Numbered from the stretch's first letter, positions 28,050-36,358 are shown. The stretch is DNA of 64,000 nucleotides from Bacteroidaceae bacterium (GCA_017520935.1 JAFXEF010000035.1:90779-154778); one strand, 5' to 3'. Notes: generated from the sequence alone by a model not told the origin. Program-made: numbers and translations.

Positions 28050-28730
28050 CTAATCTCTGCGTCCTAAATAAATCATCACATAATGCACCAATGTAGCCAA
28101 TGAGCTGAGTGCTGCCACTACATAGGTATAGGCAGCCGAGCGCAAGGCACTCTCGGCATCGCGATGATTATACGAGTTGGTGATGCCCGACTTGTCGAGC
28201 CAAACCAAGGCACGCTTGCTGGCATTGATCTCCACGGGCAGCGTGATAAAGCTGAACAGGGTGCTCAGTGCAAACAGAGCGATACCGGCCAGCATCACAA
28301 CAGGGAAGCGCTCGATGACCATAACGCCGACGAACAGTATCCACATCACCCACTGCGAGGAGAAGGATACGACGGGCACCAAGGCCGAGCGCATCTTCAG
28401 TGGGGCATAGGCTGTAGCGTGCTGCACGGCATGGCCACACTCGTGAGCGGCTACGGCAGCCGCAGCCACGCTACACGATGAGTAAACATCGCTGCTGAGG
28501 TTCACGGTATGGGTGACAGGGTTATAGTGGTCGGTGAGATGCCCTCTCACACAGGTCACCTGCACATCGTAGATACCATTGTCGCGCAGCATCTTCTCTG
28601 CCACGTCACGGCCTGTCATTCCGCCGGCCAAGGGTATCTTGGAGAATTTCTTGAACTTGTGGTTCAAGTTAACCTGCACAATGTAGCTGAGCAGGACAAT
28701 GCCGATAAATATAATCCAAATAAGATTCAT
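28050..28730 (-). CDS. zinc-dependent membrane metallopeptidase (YugP-like)
   Basis: This 226-residue protein has an N-terminal membrane segment, the zinc motif HECGH in VAAHECGHAVQHATAYAP (about residue 116-133) and three further hydrophobic segments, which match the Zn_peptidase_2 family (B. subtilis YugP). Its substrates are unknown. It follows purA by six bases on the same strand, so it is co-transcribed with fur and purA. Confidence in the family is high, in any precise role low. Confidence 0.85.
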   Translation of the reverse strand: MNLIWIIFIGIVLLSYIVQVNLNHKFKKFSKIPLAGGMTGRDVAEKMLRDNGIYDVQVTCVRGHLTDHYNPVTHTVNLSSDVYSSCSVAAAAVAAHECGHAVQHATAYAPLKMRSALVPVVSFSSQWVMWILFVGVMVIERFPVVMLAGIALFALSTLFSFITLPVEINASKRALVWLDKSGITNSYNHRDAESALRSAAYTYVVAALSSLATLVHYVMIYLGRRD

Positions 28731-28736
28731 AAGTTC

Positions 28737-30005
28737 TTAATCGTTATAACGCTCGATAGTTTGGTCACGGTCGGGACCTACAGACACAATCTTGATGGGC
28801 ACCTCAAGCTCCTCTTCGAGGAACGAGAGGTAATTGTTGAACTCTTCGGGGAACTCGTCCTCAGAGGTCATCTTCGTCATGTCGCACTGCCAGCCGGGGA
28901 GCTCTGTGTAGATAGGCTCTACCTCACCATCGATGCTATAGGGAAAGTTCTCAGTCTCCACCCCATTGATGCGGTAAGCCACGCAAGCCTTGATGGTCTC
29001 GAAGGTATCGAGCACATCGCTCTTCATCATGATAAGGTGGGTGACACCGTTGATCATGATGGAGTACTTCAATGCCACGAGGTCAATCCAACCGCAACGA
29101 CGCTTACGGCCTGTAACCGAGCCAAACTCGTGACCGAGGGTGCAGAGTTTGTCGCCAGTCTCGTCGAAGAGCTCTGTGGGGAAGGGGCCGCTACCTACGC
29201 GAGTGCAGTAGGCCTTCATGATGCCGTACACATTGCCAATCTTGTTGGGAGCCACGCCGAGACCCGAGCAGGCACCGGCACATACGGTGTTCGAAGAGGT
29301 CACGAAGGGGTATGAGCCGAAGTCGATATCGAGCATCGTGCCCTGTGCGCCCTCGCAGAGAACGCTCTTCCCGGCCTTGAGCAGGGCGTTGATCTCGTGC
29401 TCGCTGTCCACCAGGGGGAACTGACGCAGGTATTCGATACCGGCCATCCACTCTTTCTCTATCTCAGTGATGTCGTACTCGAAGTTCATGCTCTTGAGGA
29501 TATCCTCGTGACGCGCCTTGGCCTTGGCATAGACAGTGTCAAAATCACCGAGGATATCGCCCACACGGATGCCGTTGCGACTGATCTTATCGGTATAGGT
29601 GGGGCCGATGCCCTTACCTGTGGTGCCCACCTTGGCATCGCCCTTGGCCGCCTCGTAAGCCGCATCGAGCACACGGTGGGTAGGCATGATGAGGTGTGCC
29701 TTCTTGGAGATATGGAGACGCTCCTTGAGCGGATGTCCCGACGCCTCAAGTGCCTCGGCCTCAGCCTTGAACAAAGCGGGGTCGAGCACCACACCATTAC
29801 CAATGATATTCACCTTGTCGCCCTGGAAGATTCCCGAAGGGATGGAGCGGAGCACATATTTCTGTCCTTCAAACTCGAGTGTATGCCCTGCATTCGGGCC
29901 GCCCTGGAAACGTGCCACCACATCGTAACGCGGAGTAAGTACATCCACTACTTTTCCTTTTCCCTCATCGCCCCATTGGAGGCCTAACAATACATCTACT
30001 TTCAT
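28737..30005 (-). CDS. purA: adenylosuccinate synthetase
   Basis: This 422-residue cytoplasmic enzyme makes adenylosuccinate from IMP, Asp and GTP. Seen: GLQWGDEGKGKVVDVL (GTP loop, about residues 7-22), GPNAGHTLEF (about 36), GTTGKGIGPTYTDKISRNGI (about 126) and GRKRRCGWIDLVALKYS (about 300). Length is normal. The start overlaps the fur stop by four bases (ATGA), so translation is coupled. Its placement behind a Fur-type regulator is found in other Bacteroidales. Confidence 0.96.
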   Translation of the reverse strand: MKVDVLLGLQWGDEGKGKVVDVLTPRYDVVARFQGGPNAGHTLEFEGQKYVLRSIPSGIFQGDKVNIIGNGVVLDPALFKAEAEALEASGHPLKERLHISKKAHLIMPTHRVLDAAYEAAKGDAKVGTTGKGIGPTYTDKISRNGIRVGDILGDFDTVYAKAKARHEDILKSMNFEYDITEIEKEWMAGIEYLRQFPLVDSEHEINALLKAGKSVLCEGAQGTMLDIDFGSYPFVTSSNTVCAGACSGLGVAPNKIGNVYGIMKAYCTRVGSGPFPTELFDETGDKLCTLGHEFGSVTGRKRRCGWIDLVALKYSIMINGVTHLIMMKSDVLDTFETIKACVAYRINGVETENFPYSIDGEVEPIYTELPGWQCDMTKMTSEDEFPEEFNNYLSFLEEELEVPIKIVSVGPDRDQTIERYND

Positions 30006-30496
30006 GATTTACCTGTATTTTTTTTCTGTTCTTTCAGTTTCTTCTCTCTACGCCGGCGGGCAGCAGCACACTTCGAACATACGCCATATATATACAGCGA
30101 GGAATGTGCTATGGAGAAGCCACGACTATGCGCACTCTCAATTGCCTCGCGCAACTTTTCGTCGCGCACCTCGGTCACCGTGCCACATGCCATACATATA
30201 CGATGGAAGTGAGTAGTCATGTTATACGACTTCTCATACTGCGAGCTGTTGTCAAACTTATGACGGATGACCAGACGGGCATCGGTAAGCAACTCCATCG
30301 TATTGTACAAAGTAGCGCGGCTGACATGGAATTTATTGGCTGCCATCACATCAAACAGCTCCTCCATGGTGAAGTGCCCCTCTATGGAATAAATTGCATC
30401 AAGGATAGCAAAACGCTCTTGCGTCTTGCGCAAACCTTTGTTCTGCAGATACTGCTCAAAGGTGCCTTTAACAGTTTCCTTCACTTTATCTTCCAT
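30002..30496 (-). CDS. Fur/PerR family metal-responsive regulator
   Basis: This 164-residue protein has an N-terminal winged helix (about residues 10-90, with YSIEGHFTMEELFDVMAANK and SRATLYNTMELL) and a C-terminal metal and dimer domain with HFHRICMACG (about 100) and CSKC (about 143), the two CxxC pairs of a structural zinc site. It ends in a basic tail rich in Arg and Lys. Which metal or peroxide it senses cannot be told. It is the first gene of an operon with purA and the metallopeptidase and has a promoter at 30516-30524. Symbol left open because Fur, PerR and Zur cannot be separated. Confidence 0.88.
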   Translation of the reverse strand: MEDKVKETVKGTFEQYLQNKGLRKTQERFAILDAIYSIEGHFTMEELFDVMAANKFHVSRATLYNTMELLTDARLVIRHKFDNSSQYEKSYNMTTHFHRICMACGTVTEVRDEKLREAIESAHSRGFSIAHSSLYIYGVCSKCAAARRRREKKLKEQKKNTGKS

Positions 30497-30515
30497 AGTA
30501 CACGTAAAGTAGCAA

Positions 30516-30524
30516 GCAAAGATA
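30516..30524 (-). promoter_or_regulatory. promoter -7 box for the fur-purA operon
   Basis: TATCTTTGC on the minus strand, 20 bases before the fur start, matches TAnnTTTG. Confidence 0.7.
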
Positions 30525-30636
30525 AAGAAATTTATTTGAAAAACTCAAGAAAAGTCAATTATTTATTGCTTTTAACAGAGTTTTCGTGTATTTCATACAC
30601 TATCACCCGACAAACAGTGTTCACGAGCGGTACAAT

Positions 30637-31236
30637 TCACTCTATCGCACCGAGCAGGCGCTGCACCTCGGCATTGGGCTGGTCGCAGCAAGCGGCATAA
30701 CGTTCCAAAGCCGACAGAGCGGCTTGCTTGACAATCAGGTCGTCGGAATCCATGGCGGCTGCAGCCTGATCGACGAATTCGTCACAGCTGCGCTCGTTCA
30801 TCGCAGCACCCCATATACCAAACAGGTGCGTGATGAGGCGGAAACCTGTGTACACGGCCATGCGGTCCTCGGAGGCTATCCACTGGAATGCCTTCTGCGA
30901 GGCATAGGGCAAGCGGCGGAAGAGAGCCATGCAGACATAGTCGGCCAGCTCGGTGTTGTGTATCTGCTCCAGCCAGATATCGGCAATCTCGGGATAGAAA
31001 CTCTCGACGGGCTGCAGATAGGCGGCCAGTATCTTACATTCACGGATGTCCTCCTTCCACAGAGCCTGCGCCAACTCGTGGTCGGGTTCATACTGGGCTG
31101 CAATTTCCTTGATACGCGGCAACTCTATGCCAAAGATCAGGCGGTACTGCAAACCCTTCTCGCGGAGACTCTGCGAGATGACGCCGTTCATAAAGAGACG
31201 GAACTTGGACTTTATTTCTCGGATGGTGGATTGCAT
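30637..31236 (-). CDS. AlkD-like DNA alkylation repair protein
   Basis: This 199-residue all-helical protein has the HEAT-like repeat pattern of the DNA alkylation repair family (for example IKEIAAQYEPDHELAQALWK near residue 41, EDIRECKILAAYLQP and YADYVCMALFRRLPYA-like repeats). AlkD removes bulky alkylated bases. The conserved catalytic Asp cannot be confirmed by eye, so it might be a divergent, non-catalytic member. It lies between the fur operon and the dipeptidyl peptidase, with a purine-rich repeat before its start (31239-31332). Confidence 0.75.
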   Translation of the reverse strand: MQSTIREIKSKFRLFMNGVISQSLREKGLQYRLIFGIELPRIKEIAAQYEPDHELAQALWKEDIRECKILAAYLQPVESFYPEIADIWLEQIHNTELADYVCMALFRRLPYASQKAFQWIASEDRMAVYTGFRLITHLFGIWGAAMNERSCDEFVDQAAAAMDSDDLIVKQAALSALERYAACCDQPNAEVQRLLGAIE

Positions 31237-31238
31237 AA

Positions 31239-31332
31239 TGAAGGAAGAGGGAAGAGGGAAAAGGGAAGAGGGAAGAGGGAAAAGTCAGATGCCCGGATGG
31301 CAACTCTTCACTTTTCACTCTTCCCTCTTCAC
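31239..31332. repeat. purine-rich and pyrimidine-rich complementary repeat tract
   Basis: Repeats of GGAAGAGGGAAAAGGGAAGA on the left face TTCACTTTTCACTCTTCCCT on the right, with the small stem GCCCGGATGGC between. It fills the gap between the dipeptidyl peptidase III gene (ends 31335 on the minus strand) and the AlkD-like gene. It is of the same family as 9164-9241 and 14170-14205. Confidence 0.7.
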
Positions 31333-31334
31333 TA

Positions 31335-33377
31335 TTAATTACGGTACGGCAACGCAGCATAGTCGCGGCTGTAGCGCAGCATCTGGTCGTCGTAGCTTTC
31401 GTCGTACGAGATGGTGACGTCGGTGATGTTGCCCTCAGCATCGGTGACTGCTGTATATACGGGATTGATGAAACCCTTGTAGGGAGCGAGGTTGAGTGCT
31501 TCGTAGCGGGCAAGGATCTCCTTGTGCAGGTCTTGGTCGACCTGTACGGCATAGGTCTCTACCAGCTGACGGCCAGCCTCGTAGTCTCCCTCCGACTTGA
31601 TACGCTGGATCTCGGCAAGGAGTTCGCCGAAGAGGCTGCGCAGTTTTTCGTAGTCGTTGATCTTCACGAAGGTCTTGCCGTCACGCTTCGCGAGTTCGAT
31701 CACATTGTCGGCCTTGCCGTGCTCGTAGGCCCAACGGGCGATGAGCTGGCGGTTGCGCATGTGGGCCTCCTCTACGGTAGCACCCGGCTCTATACGTACA
31801 AGTTGGGTCATCAGGCCGTTCATCATCTGTCCGTAGTACTCGGCCTTATAGGCCTCGGCATTGGGGAGCAAGCCCAGCTCCACCATCTTGGGGTCGCCCA
31901 AGTAGTAGAGTCCGAAGAGGTCGGCGCGGGTCTCCTCGATGGTAGAGCCGTGAGCCTTCAATGCATCAGGGTCTACACCAGGGAGCAGCTTGCCCGAGCC
32001 GTGACCGAGACACTCGTGCAGGTCGGTATGGAGGTCGCCGGTAAGGGCATCGTACTGCTCTATCAGTTTACGCTCCACATCGCTGTATACAAACTCCTCG
32101 TTGAAGCCGTTGCCCAGCGCAGCCATGTTGTATGCCTCGGTGAGGTTACCGATGGTTACCGACTTGGAGCCGTGTGCGCTACGTATCCAGTTGGAGTTGG
32201 GCAGGTTGATACCGATGGCCGTAGAGGGATAGAGGTCGCCGGCGAGGATCGCTGCTGTGATCACCTTGGCGGTCACGCCCTTCACCTTCTCTTTCTTGAA
32301 GCGGCTGTCTACGGGCGAGTTGTCCTCAAACCACTGGGCATTGCTGCTGATGGTCTCGGTGCGCTTGGTAGCCTCCAGATCCTTGAAGTTGACGATAGAC
32401 TCCCACGAAGCCTTCATGCCGAGGGGGTCGCCGTAGCTCTCTGTGAAGCCGTTGACAAAGTCGATGCGTGAGTCGAGGTCGCCCACCCAAGCGATGCAGT
32501 AGTCGTCAAAGTCTTCGAGGCTGCCCGAGCGGTAATACTTGATGAGCTTCTCGATGACCGCCTTCTGCTCGGCATTCTCGGCTACGCCAAGTGCCTTTTC
32601 GAGCCAATAGACCACCTTGGAGAGAGCCTCGCCATAGAGACCCCCGGTGTGCCATACCTTCTCCACCACCTTGCCGTCCTCCTTCACGAGGCGACTGTTC
32701 ATGCCATACATCACGGGAGTATCGTCGTTAGGGTCCTTGAGGCTGTTATAGAAAGCCTCGGCCTCAGCCTGGGTCACGCCGTCGTAGTAGTAGCTGGCCG
32801 AGGTAAGCACGAGGTCCTCTCCATCGGCCTGGTTCACACGTTTGGCCATCACTGTGGGGTCGAAGATAGCAGGGAACACCTCCGCACAGAGCTGCTCCAC
32901 GGTCTGTCCCTCGGCCAAAGGCAGCTTGGCAGCATCAACCGAAGCCAATGCCTCATGGAAAAACTCGGGAGAGAAGCCCGGCACAAACTTGTCGGCGCTG
33001 TAGTGATGGTGTATGCCATTGGAGAACCATACGCGCTTCACGTAGGTAACAAAGTTCTTCCAGTCCCCGGTGGTCTTGTCGCCCTGATAGTCGGTGTATA
33101 CGGTCTCGAGCATCTTGCGGATGACGAGGTTGTGACGTCCATTCTGGTCGAACAGGATGTCGCGGCCATACAGGGCAGCCTCCTGGAGGTAATACACGAG
33201 TTTCTTCTGGTCGAGGGTGAGTTCGTCGAATCCCTTCACCTCGTAGCGAAGCATCTGGATGTCGGCAAAAGTCTCATTGGCATAGTCGAAGGCCGCCTCA
33301 GCCTCGGCTTGCTTACCATTGTTGCACGATACACACAGTGCAGTTGCCATAGCTAACATTGTCAATTGTCTTTTCAT
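31335..33377 (-). CDS. dipeptidyl peptidase III (M49), predicted lipoprotein
   Basis: This 680-residue metallopeptidase removes dipeptides from the N-terminus of short peptides. The zinc site HECLGHGSGK (about residue 449) and the second motif EETRADLFGLYYLGD (about 477) are intact; HECLGH is the six-residue form HExxxH typical of M49. The N-terminus MKRQLTMLAMATALCVSCNN carries a lipobox (CVSC, Cys about 18), so the enzyme is probably membrane-anchored outside the cytoplasm, unlike the cytosolic eukaryotic enzymes. It is not in an obvious operon; trpB2 lies 42 bases upstream on the same strand. Confidence 0.92.
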   Translation of the reverse strand: MKRQLTMLAMATALCVSCNNGKQAEAEAAFDYANETFADIQMLRYEVKGFDELTLDQKKLVYYLQEAALYGRDILFDQNGRHNLVIRKMLETVYTDYQGDKTTGDWKNFVTYVKRVWFSNGIHHHYSADKFVPGFSPEFFHEALASVDAAKLPLAEGQTVEQLCAEVFPAIFDPTVMAKRVNQADGEDLVLTSASYYYDGVTQAEAEAFYNSLKDPNDDTPVMYGMNSRLVKEDGKVVEKVWHTGGLYGEALSKVVYWLEKALGVAENAEQKAVIEKLIKYYRSGSLEDFDDYCIAWVGDLDSRIDFVNGFTESYGDPLGMKASWESIVNFKDLEATKRTETISSNAQWFEDNSPVDSRFKKEKVKGVTAKVITAAILAGDLYPSTAIGINLPNSNWIRSAHGSKSVTIGNLTEAYNMAALGNGFNEEFVYSDVERKLIEQYDALTGDLHTDLHECLGHGSGKLLPGVDPDALKAHGSTIEETRADLFGLYYLGDPKMVELGLLPNAEAYKAEYYGQMMNGLMTQLVRIEPGATVEEAHMRNRQLIARWAYEHGKADNVIELAKRDGKTFVKINDYEKLRSLFGELLAEIQRIKSEGDYEAGRQLVETYAVQVDQDLHKEILARYEALNLAPYKGFINPVYTAVTDAEGNITDVTISYDESYDDQMLRYSRDYAALPYRN

Positions 33378-33419
33378 TTTGTTGTTCGATATTTTAAGTT
33401 TCTTAAGTTGAGTAAAACA

Positions 33420-34787
33420 TCAATACGGCACCTTCTCCTCCAGTTCTTGCAGGTTGGCCGCAATGACATCGTCGCTGATGCTGTTGTTGATGAGATTACC
33501 TGCCAGGTATTGGTCATAGGCAGCCATATCGATGAGTCCGTGTCCCGAGAGGCAGAAGAGGATAGTCTTCTCCTCACCCGTCTCTATGCACCTCTTTGCC
33601 TCGCGGATGGTAGCCGCAATGGCATGGCACGATTCCGGAGCAGGGATAATGCCTTCGGCAGCTGCAAACAGCGTGCCGGCTTCGAACGACTCAATCTGCT
33701 CAATGTCTACGGCCTCCATCATCTTGTCCTTGAGGAGTTGCGACACTATGAGTCCGGCTCCATGGTAGCGCAAGCCACCGGCATGAATGTTGGCCGGGCG
33801 GAAGTTATGACCGAGGGTAAACATCGGTATCAATGGTGTATAGCCCGACTCGTCACCGAAGTCATAATGAAACTCACCGCGTGTGAGCTTCGGGCACGAG
33901 GCCGGCTCGGCAGCCACAAAGCGCGTGGTCCTGCCCTCCTTGATATTGTGCCGCATGAAGGGGAAAGCCAATCCGCCAAAGTTGGAGCCGCCACCGAAGC
34001 AAGCCACCACCACATCAGGATAGTCGCCTGCCATCTGCATCTGCTTCTCGGCTTCCAAACCGATAACAGTCTGATGCAGGGTCACATGGCTAAGCACAGA
34101 GCCCAACGTATACTTACAATTAGGAGTCATCATCGCCAGCTCCACCGCCTCAGAGATAGCCGTACCCAACGACCCCTGGTGGTTGGGATACCTGGTAAGG
34201 ATATCCTTTCCGGCCCGAGTAGACATCGAGGGCGAAGGGGTCACCTGCGCGCCGAAAGTCTGCATGATGCTGCGTCGGTAAGGTTTCTGCTCATACGAGA
34301 TCTTCACCTGATACACGGCAGCCTCAAGCCCGAACACCTTGGCCGCATACGACAATGCTGCTCCCCATTGCCCCGCACCAGTCTCCGTGGTGATATTGGT
34401 CACGCCCTCCTCCTTGCAGTAGTAGGCCTGCGCCAAGGCCGAGTTGAGCTTATGCGAGCCGATAGGGCTCACGCTCTCATTCTTGAAGTAGATATGAGCG
34501 GGGGTGCCAAGTGCCTTTTCCAGTCCGTAGGCACGCACCAGCGGCGTACTTCTATAGTAGGTATACATCTCGCGCACCCGCTCGGGGATATCAATCCACG
34601 CATCCGTCATGTTGAGCTCCTGATGCGACACCTCACGGGCAAAGAGCGGATACAGGTCCTCGGGAGTAACAGGCTGTCCGGTCTTGGGATTGAGCATCGG
34701 CATCGGTTTGTTGGGCATATCCGCTTGGATATTGTACCACTGGGTAGGTATCTCACTCTCCGATAAAATGAATCTTTTCTGTTTCAT
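33420..34787 (-). CDS. trpB2: tryptophan synthase beta chain, TrpB2 type
   Basis: This 455-residue PLP enzyme joins indole and serine to make tryptophan. The length and N-terminal extension (about 50 residues before the core) are those of the TrpB2 group rather than the 400-residue TrpB1. Seen: SPIGSHKLNSALA (PLP Lys, about residue 112), TETGAGQWG (about 135) and GGGSNFGGLAFPF (about 250). There is no trpA or other trp gene next to it. Expression is under a tryptophan attenuator (34829-34972): a leader with three Trp codons and competing hairpins. A lone trpB2 may serve to salvage indole. Confidence 0.93.
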   Translation of the reverse strand: MKQKRFILSESEIPTQWYNIQADMPNKPMPMLNPKTGQPVTPEDLYPLFAREVSHQELNMTDAWIDIPERVREMYTYYRSTPLVRAYGLEKALGTPAHIYFKNESVSPIGSHKLNSALAQAYYCKEEGVTNITTETGAGQWGAALSYAAKVFGLEAAVYQVKISYEQKPYRRSIMQTFGAQVTPSPSMSTRAGKDILTRYPNHQGSLGTAISEAVELAMMTPNCKYTLGSVLSHVTLHQTVIGLEAEKQMQMAGDYPDVVVACFGGGSNFGGLAFPFMRHNIKEGRTTRFVAAEPASCPKLTRGEFHYDFGDESGYTPLIPMFTLGHNFRPANIHAGGLRYHGAGLIVSQLLKDKMMEAVDIEQIESFEAGTLFAAAEGIIPAPESCHAIAATIREAKRCIETGEEKTILFCLSGHGLIDMAAYDQYLAGNLINNSISDDVIAANLQELEEKVPY

Positions 34788-34828
34788 AATGGTGCTTTGA
34801 CGATAAAAATAGTTCTAAAACAGATTCT

Positions 34829-34863
34829 AAAAAAATCCGATGCTGCTTGTGGAGCACCGGATT
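34829..34863 (-). terminator. attenuator terminator of trpB2
   Basis: In the minus-strand RNA, AAUCCGGUGCU (34863-34853) pairs with AGCAUCGGAUU (34844-34834) through 11 bp (one G-U) around an 8-base loop, and a run of seven U follows (34835-34829). It stands 42 bases before the trpB2 start, so it ends leader transcripts when it forms. Confidence 0.9.
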
Positions 34864-34915
34864 CATATATACAAAACAACTCTTATTCCTTATTGTCATA
34901 CATCAGTTACCGTGC

Positions 34916-34972
34916 TCAATCTCCTATACTGAGCCACCACCAAAACTTGCTGAGGTTAACCGATGCATTCAT
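34916..34972 (-). CDS. trpL: trp leader peptide
   Basis: An 18-codon frame, MNASVNLSKFWWWLSIGD, starts with ATG at 34972-34970 after a purine-rich stretch (AAAGGAAAGAG) and stops with TGA at 34918-34916. Three consecutive Trp codons (34942-34934) lie inside the first pairing region of the attenuator. Its translation, not its product, is the expected function. It is too short for ordinary gene finders. Confidence 0.9.
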   Translation of the reverse strand: MNASVNLSKFWWWLSIGD

Positions 34973-34993
34973 ATACGCTCTTTCCTTTCTGCG

Positions 34994-35025
34994 GCAAAGT
35001 TAAAGTATTTTTATCTATTTACAAA
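34994..35025 (-). promoter_or_regulatory. promoter of the trpB2 leader
   Basis: TAACTTTGC (34994-35002) fits TAnnTTTG and is preceded by TTTG at 35022-35025 with a 19-bp spacer, the usual Bacteroidota -33/-7 arrangement. Transcription should start near 34988, just before the leader peptide. Confidence 0.85.
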
Positions 35026-35055
35026 CAATCTGTAAGAAAAGTTTTCATTTTCATA

Positions 35056-35715
35056 CTAAAATGTATATTCATCGAACAAGGCACCCCCAGCGCCCTCTTC
35101 CCACTTATCCATACGCTCCTGCCAATGTTTCTCCAGTCTCTTTACGCCCTCTTCTATAGACCTTCCCGTCTCTTTTGCTGCCTCTCCCAACACATTGGCC
35201 TGGCGTTCGAGATAGCGTTCAAACTTCTCCTTGTCAATGCCGTCGCCACTATCATTCATAATGGCACGCACAAAGGCATTGGTCACATAGAGTCTTCTCA
35301 GGCGTGGTTTGTCGACACTATTGCTCACAATGAGCAAATAAGCGTATTCGGCATCAGAGTTGTCCATATATACCAGACTGTTTCCCTTCTCTGCCAGCAG
35401 GGAGTAAGAGTCGGGGACAACATCAAGCACTTCGGTAAAGAACCTCGTACGCACCGACTGCCTGCACGAGTCGAGCCGTAGCGTCACCACCTCTCTGATA
35501 CCCATCATGACGAGCGAGCCACGGATGATTGCAGCGCGCTTATTGCCTCTGGCGATACCGTCGGCAACCATAGCATCGAGGTCACTGTTGACGTTCACAA
35601 CTTTATATTCAGCCCCACGCTTATCTTTATACCTGTTGATGAAGCGGTCAAGCGAATCGGCATAGCCTACGGAGCAAGCGAGCAGAAGGCTCAGCAACAA
35701 AACAATCTTCTTCAT
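35056..35715 (-). CDS. secreted DUF4252-like protein
   Basis: This 219-residue protein (start ATG 35715, MKKIVLLLSLLLACS; the frame opens 12 bases earlier) has a signal peptide ending near residue 20 (VGYADS) and a body with the pattern SLDRFINRYKDKRGAEYKVVNV and SYSLLAEKGNSLVYMDNS, which resembles DUF4252 proteins of Bacteroidota. The function is unknown. The C-terminal part is a charged helix (ERYLERQANVLGEAAKETGR). A promoter lies at 35738-35746. The family call is by resemblance only. Confidence 0.6.
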   Translation of the reverse strand: MKKIVLLLSLLLACSVGYADSLDRFINRYKDKRGAEYKVVNVNSDLDAMVADGIARGNKRAAIIRGSLVMMGIREVVTLRLDSCRQSVRTRFFTEVLDVVPDSYSLLAEKGNSLVYMDNSDAEYAYLLIVSNSVDKPRLRRLYVTNAFVRAIMNDSGDGIDKEKFERYLERQANVLGEAAKETGRSIEEGVKRLEKHWQERMDKWEEGAGGALFDEYTF

Positions 35716-35737
35716 AATAGCCATCATCTAATTACAT

Positions 35738-35746
35738 GCAAAGATA
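35738..35746 (-). promoter_or_regulatory. promoter -7 box for the DUF4252-like gene
   Basis: TATCTTTGC on the minus strand, 23 bases before the chosen start, matches TAnnTTTG. Confidence 0.7.
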
Positions 35747-35878
35747 CTATCTCTTGCCGACATAGACAAATAACAGGTCACCTGAAAGCCGTGTGCCAAG
35801 CATAAAAAACCGTCCCCCTGAAGAAGGAAAACTTTTTATCGTTGACTTCTCAAAACTTTCCTGACGCACCGTTCTATA

Positions 35879-35942
35879 TTCCAAGACTGGCAATATTCAT
35901 TTCAAGACTGGCAATATATATTCCAAGACTTGGAATATTCCT
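35879..35942. repeat. three tandem 21-bp repeats
   Basis: The word CAAGACT recurs at 35882, 35903 and 35924, exactly 21 bases apart, each inside a unit like ATTCCAAGACTGGCAATAT. The last unit contains the palindrome ATTCCAAGACTTGGAAT. It lies 45 bases beyond the end of the DUF486 gene and 130 bases upstream of the DUF4252-like promoter. Confidence 0.85.
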
Positions 35943-35986
35943 TTTATCGAGGTACAAGATTCTTTTACATAAGGTAGCAAAAATAA

Positions 35987-36358
35987 TTATTTCAGGAACA
36001 CAAAGAATACCGCAGCAATAAGGCACCCGAAGGCTACGAAGTGGTTCCACTGCAGCGTCTCGCCCCTGAAGAAGACGATGGTGAAGAGGGTGAAGATGGT
36101 GATGGAGATGACCTCCTGTATCACCTTAAGCTGCATCAGGGTAAAGGCACCGCCATTGCCTACAAAACCGATACGATTGGCCGGTACCTGGCAAGCATAC
36201 TCGAAGAGGGCCAAGAACCAACTGATGAGGATGACGATATAGAGCGGTGTATTGTCTGATATAAGCTTCATCTGTTGTAACTTGAGATGGCCATACCAAG
36301 CAAAGGTCATGAAGATGTTTGACACGATGAGTAACAAGATAGTTCCGATTCCGCGCAT
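35987..36358 (-). CDS. DMT-like membrane protein (DUF486)
   Basis: This 123-residue protein has four hydrophobic segments and the DUF486 pattern (NIFMTFAWYGHLK near residue 14, FEYACQVPANRIG near 52, LKVIQEVISI near 76). It is related to the small drug/metabolite transporter fold; the substrate is unknown. It follows the TtcA-like gene by 30 bases on the same strand and may be co-transcribed. Length is normal for the family. Confidence 0.85.
   Translation of the reverse strand: MRGIGTILLLIVSNIFMTFAWYGHLKLQQMKLISDNTPLYIVILISWFLALFEYACQVPANRIGFVGNGGAFTLMQLKVIQEVISITIFTLFTIVFFRGETLQWNHFVAFGCLIAAVFFVFLK

Larger units (their letters stand above)
34829..35025 (-). promoter_or_regulatory. tryptophan transcription attenuator (Bacteroid-trp RNA type)
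   Basis: Order in the RNA: promoter, 18-codon leader, pairing region 1 (34937-34930, GUGGCUCA, covering the last two Trp codons), region 2 (34918-34910, UGAGCACGG, starting at the stop codon), region 3 (34860-34852, CCGGUGCUC) and region 4 (34844-34834). Region 1 pairs with 2, 2 with 3, and 3 with 4, the last being the terminator. If the ribosome stalls at the Trp codons, 2:3 forms and trpB2 is made; if tryptophan is ample it reaches the stop, covers region 2, and 3:4 stops transcription. This matches the published Bacteroid-trp RNA motif in design; membership was not tested by covariance model. Confidence 0.9.

Noticed and set aside
33366..34766. 466-codon plus-strand frame opposite trpB2
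   Set aside because: trpB2 has all its motifs on the minus strand; the plus frame is a shadow.
35879..35942. CRISPR-like array
   Set aside because: Three 21-bp units without unique spacers; a short tandem repeat fits better.
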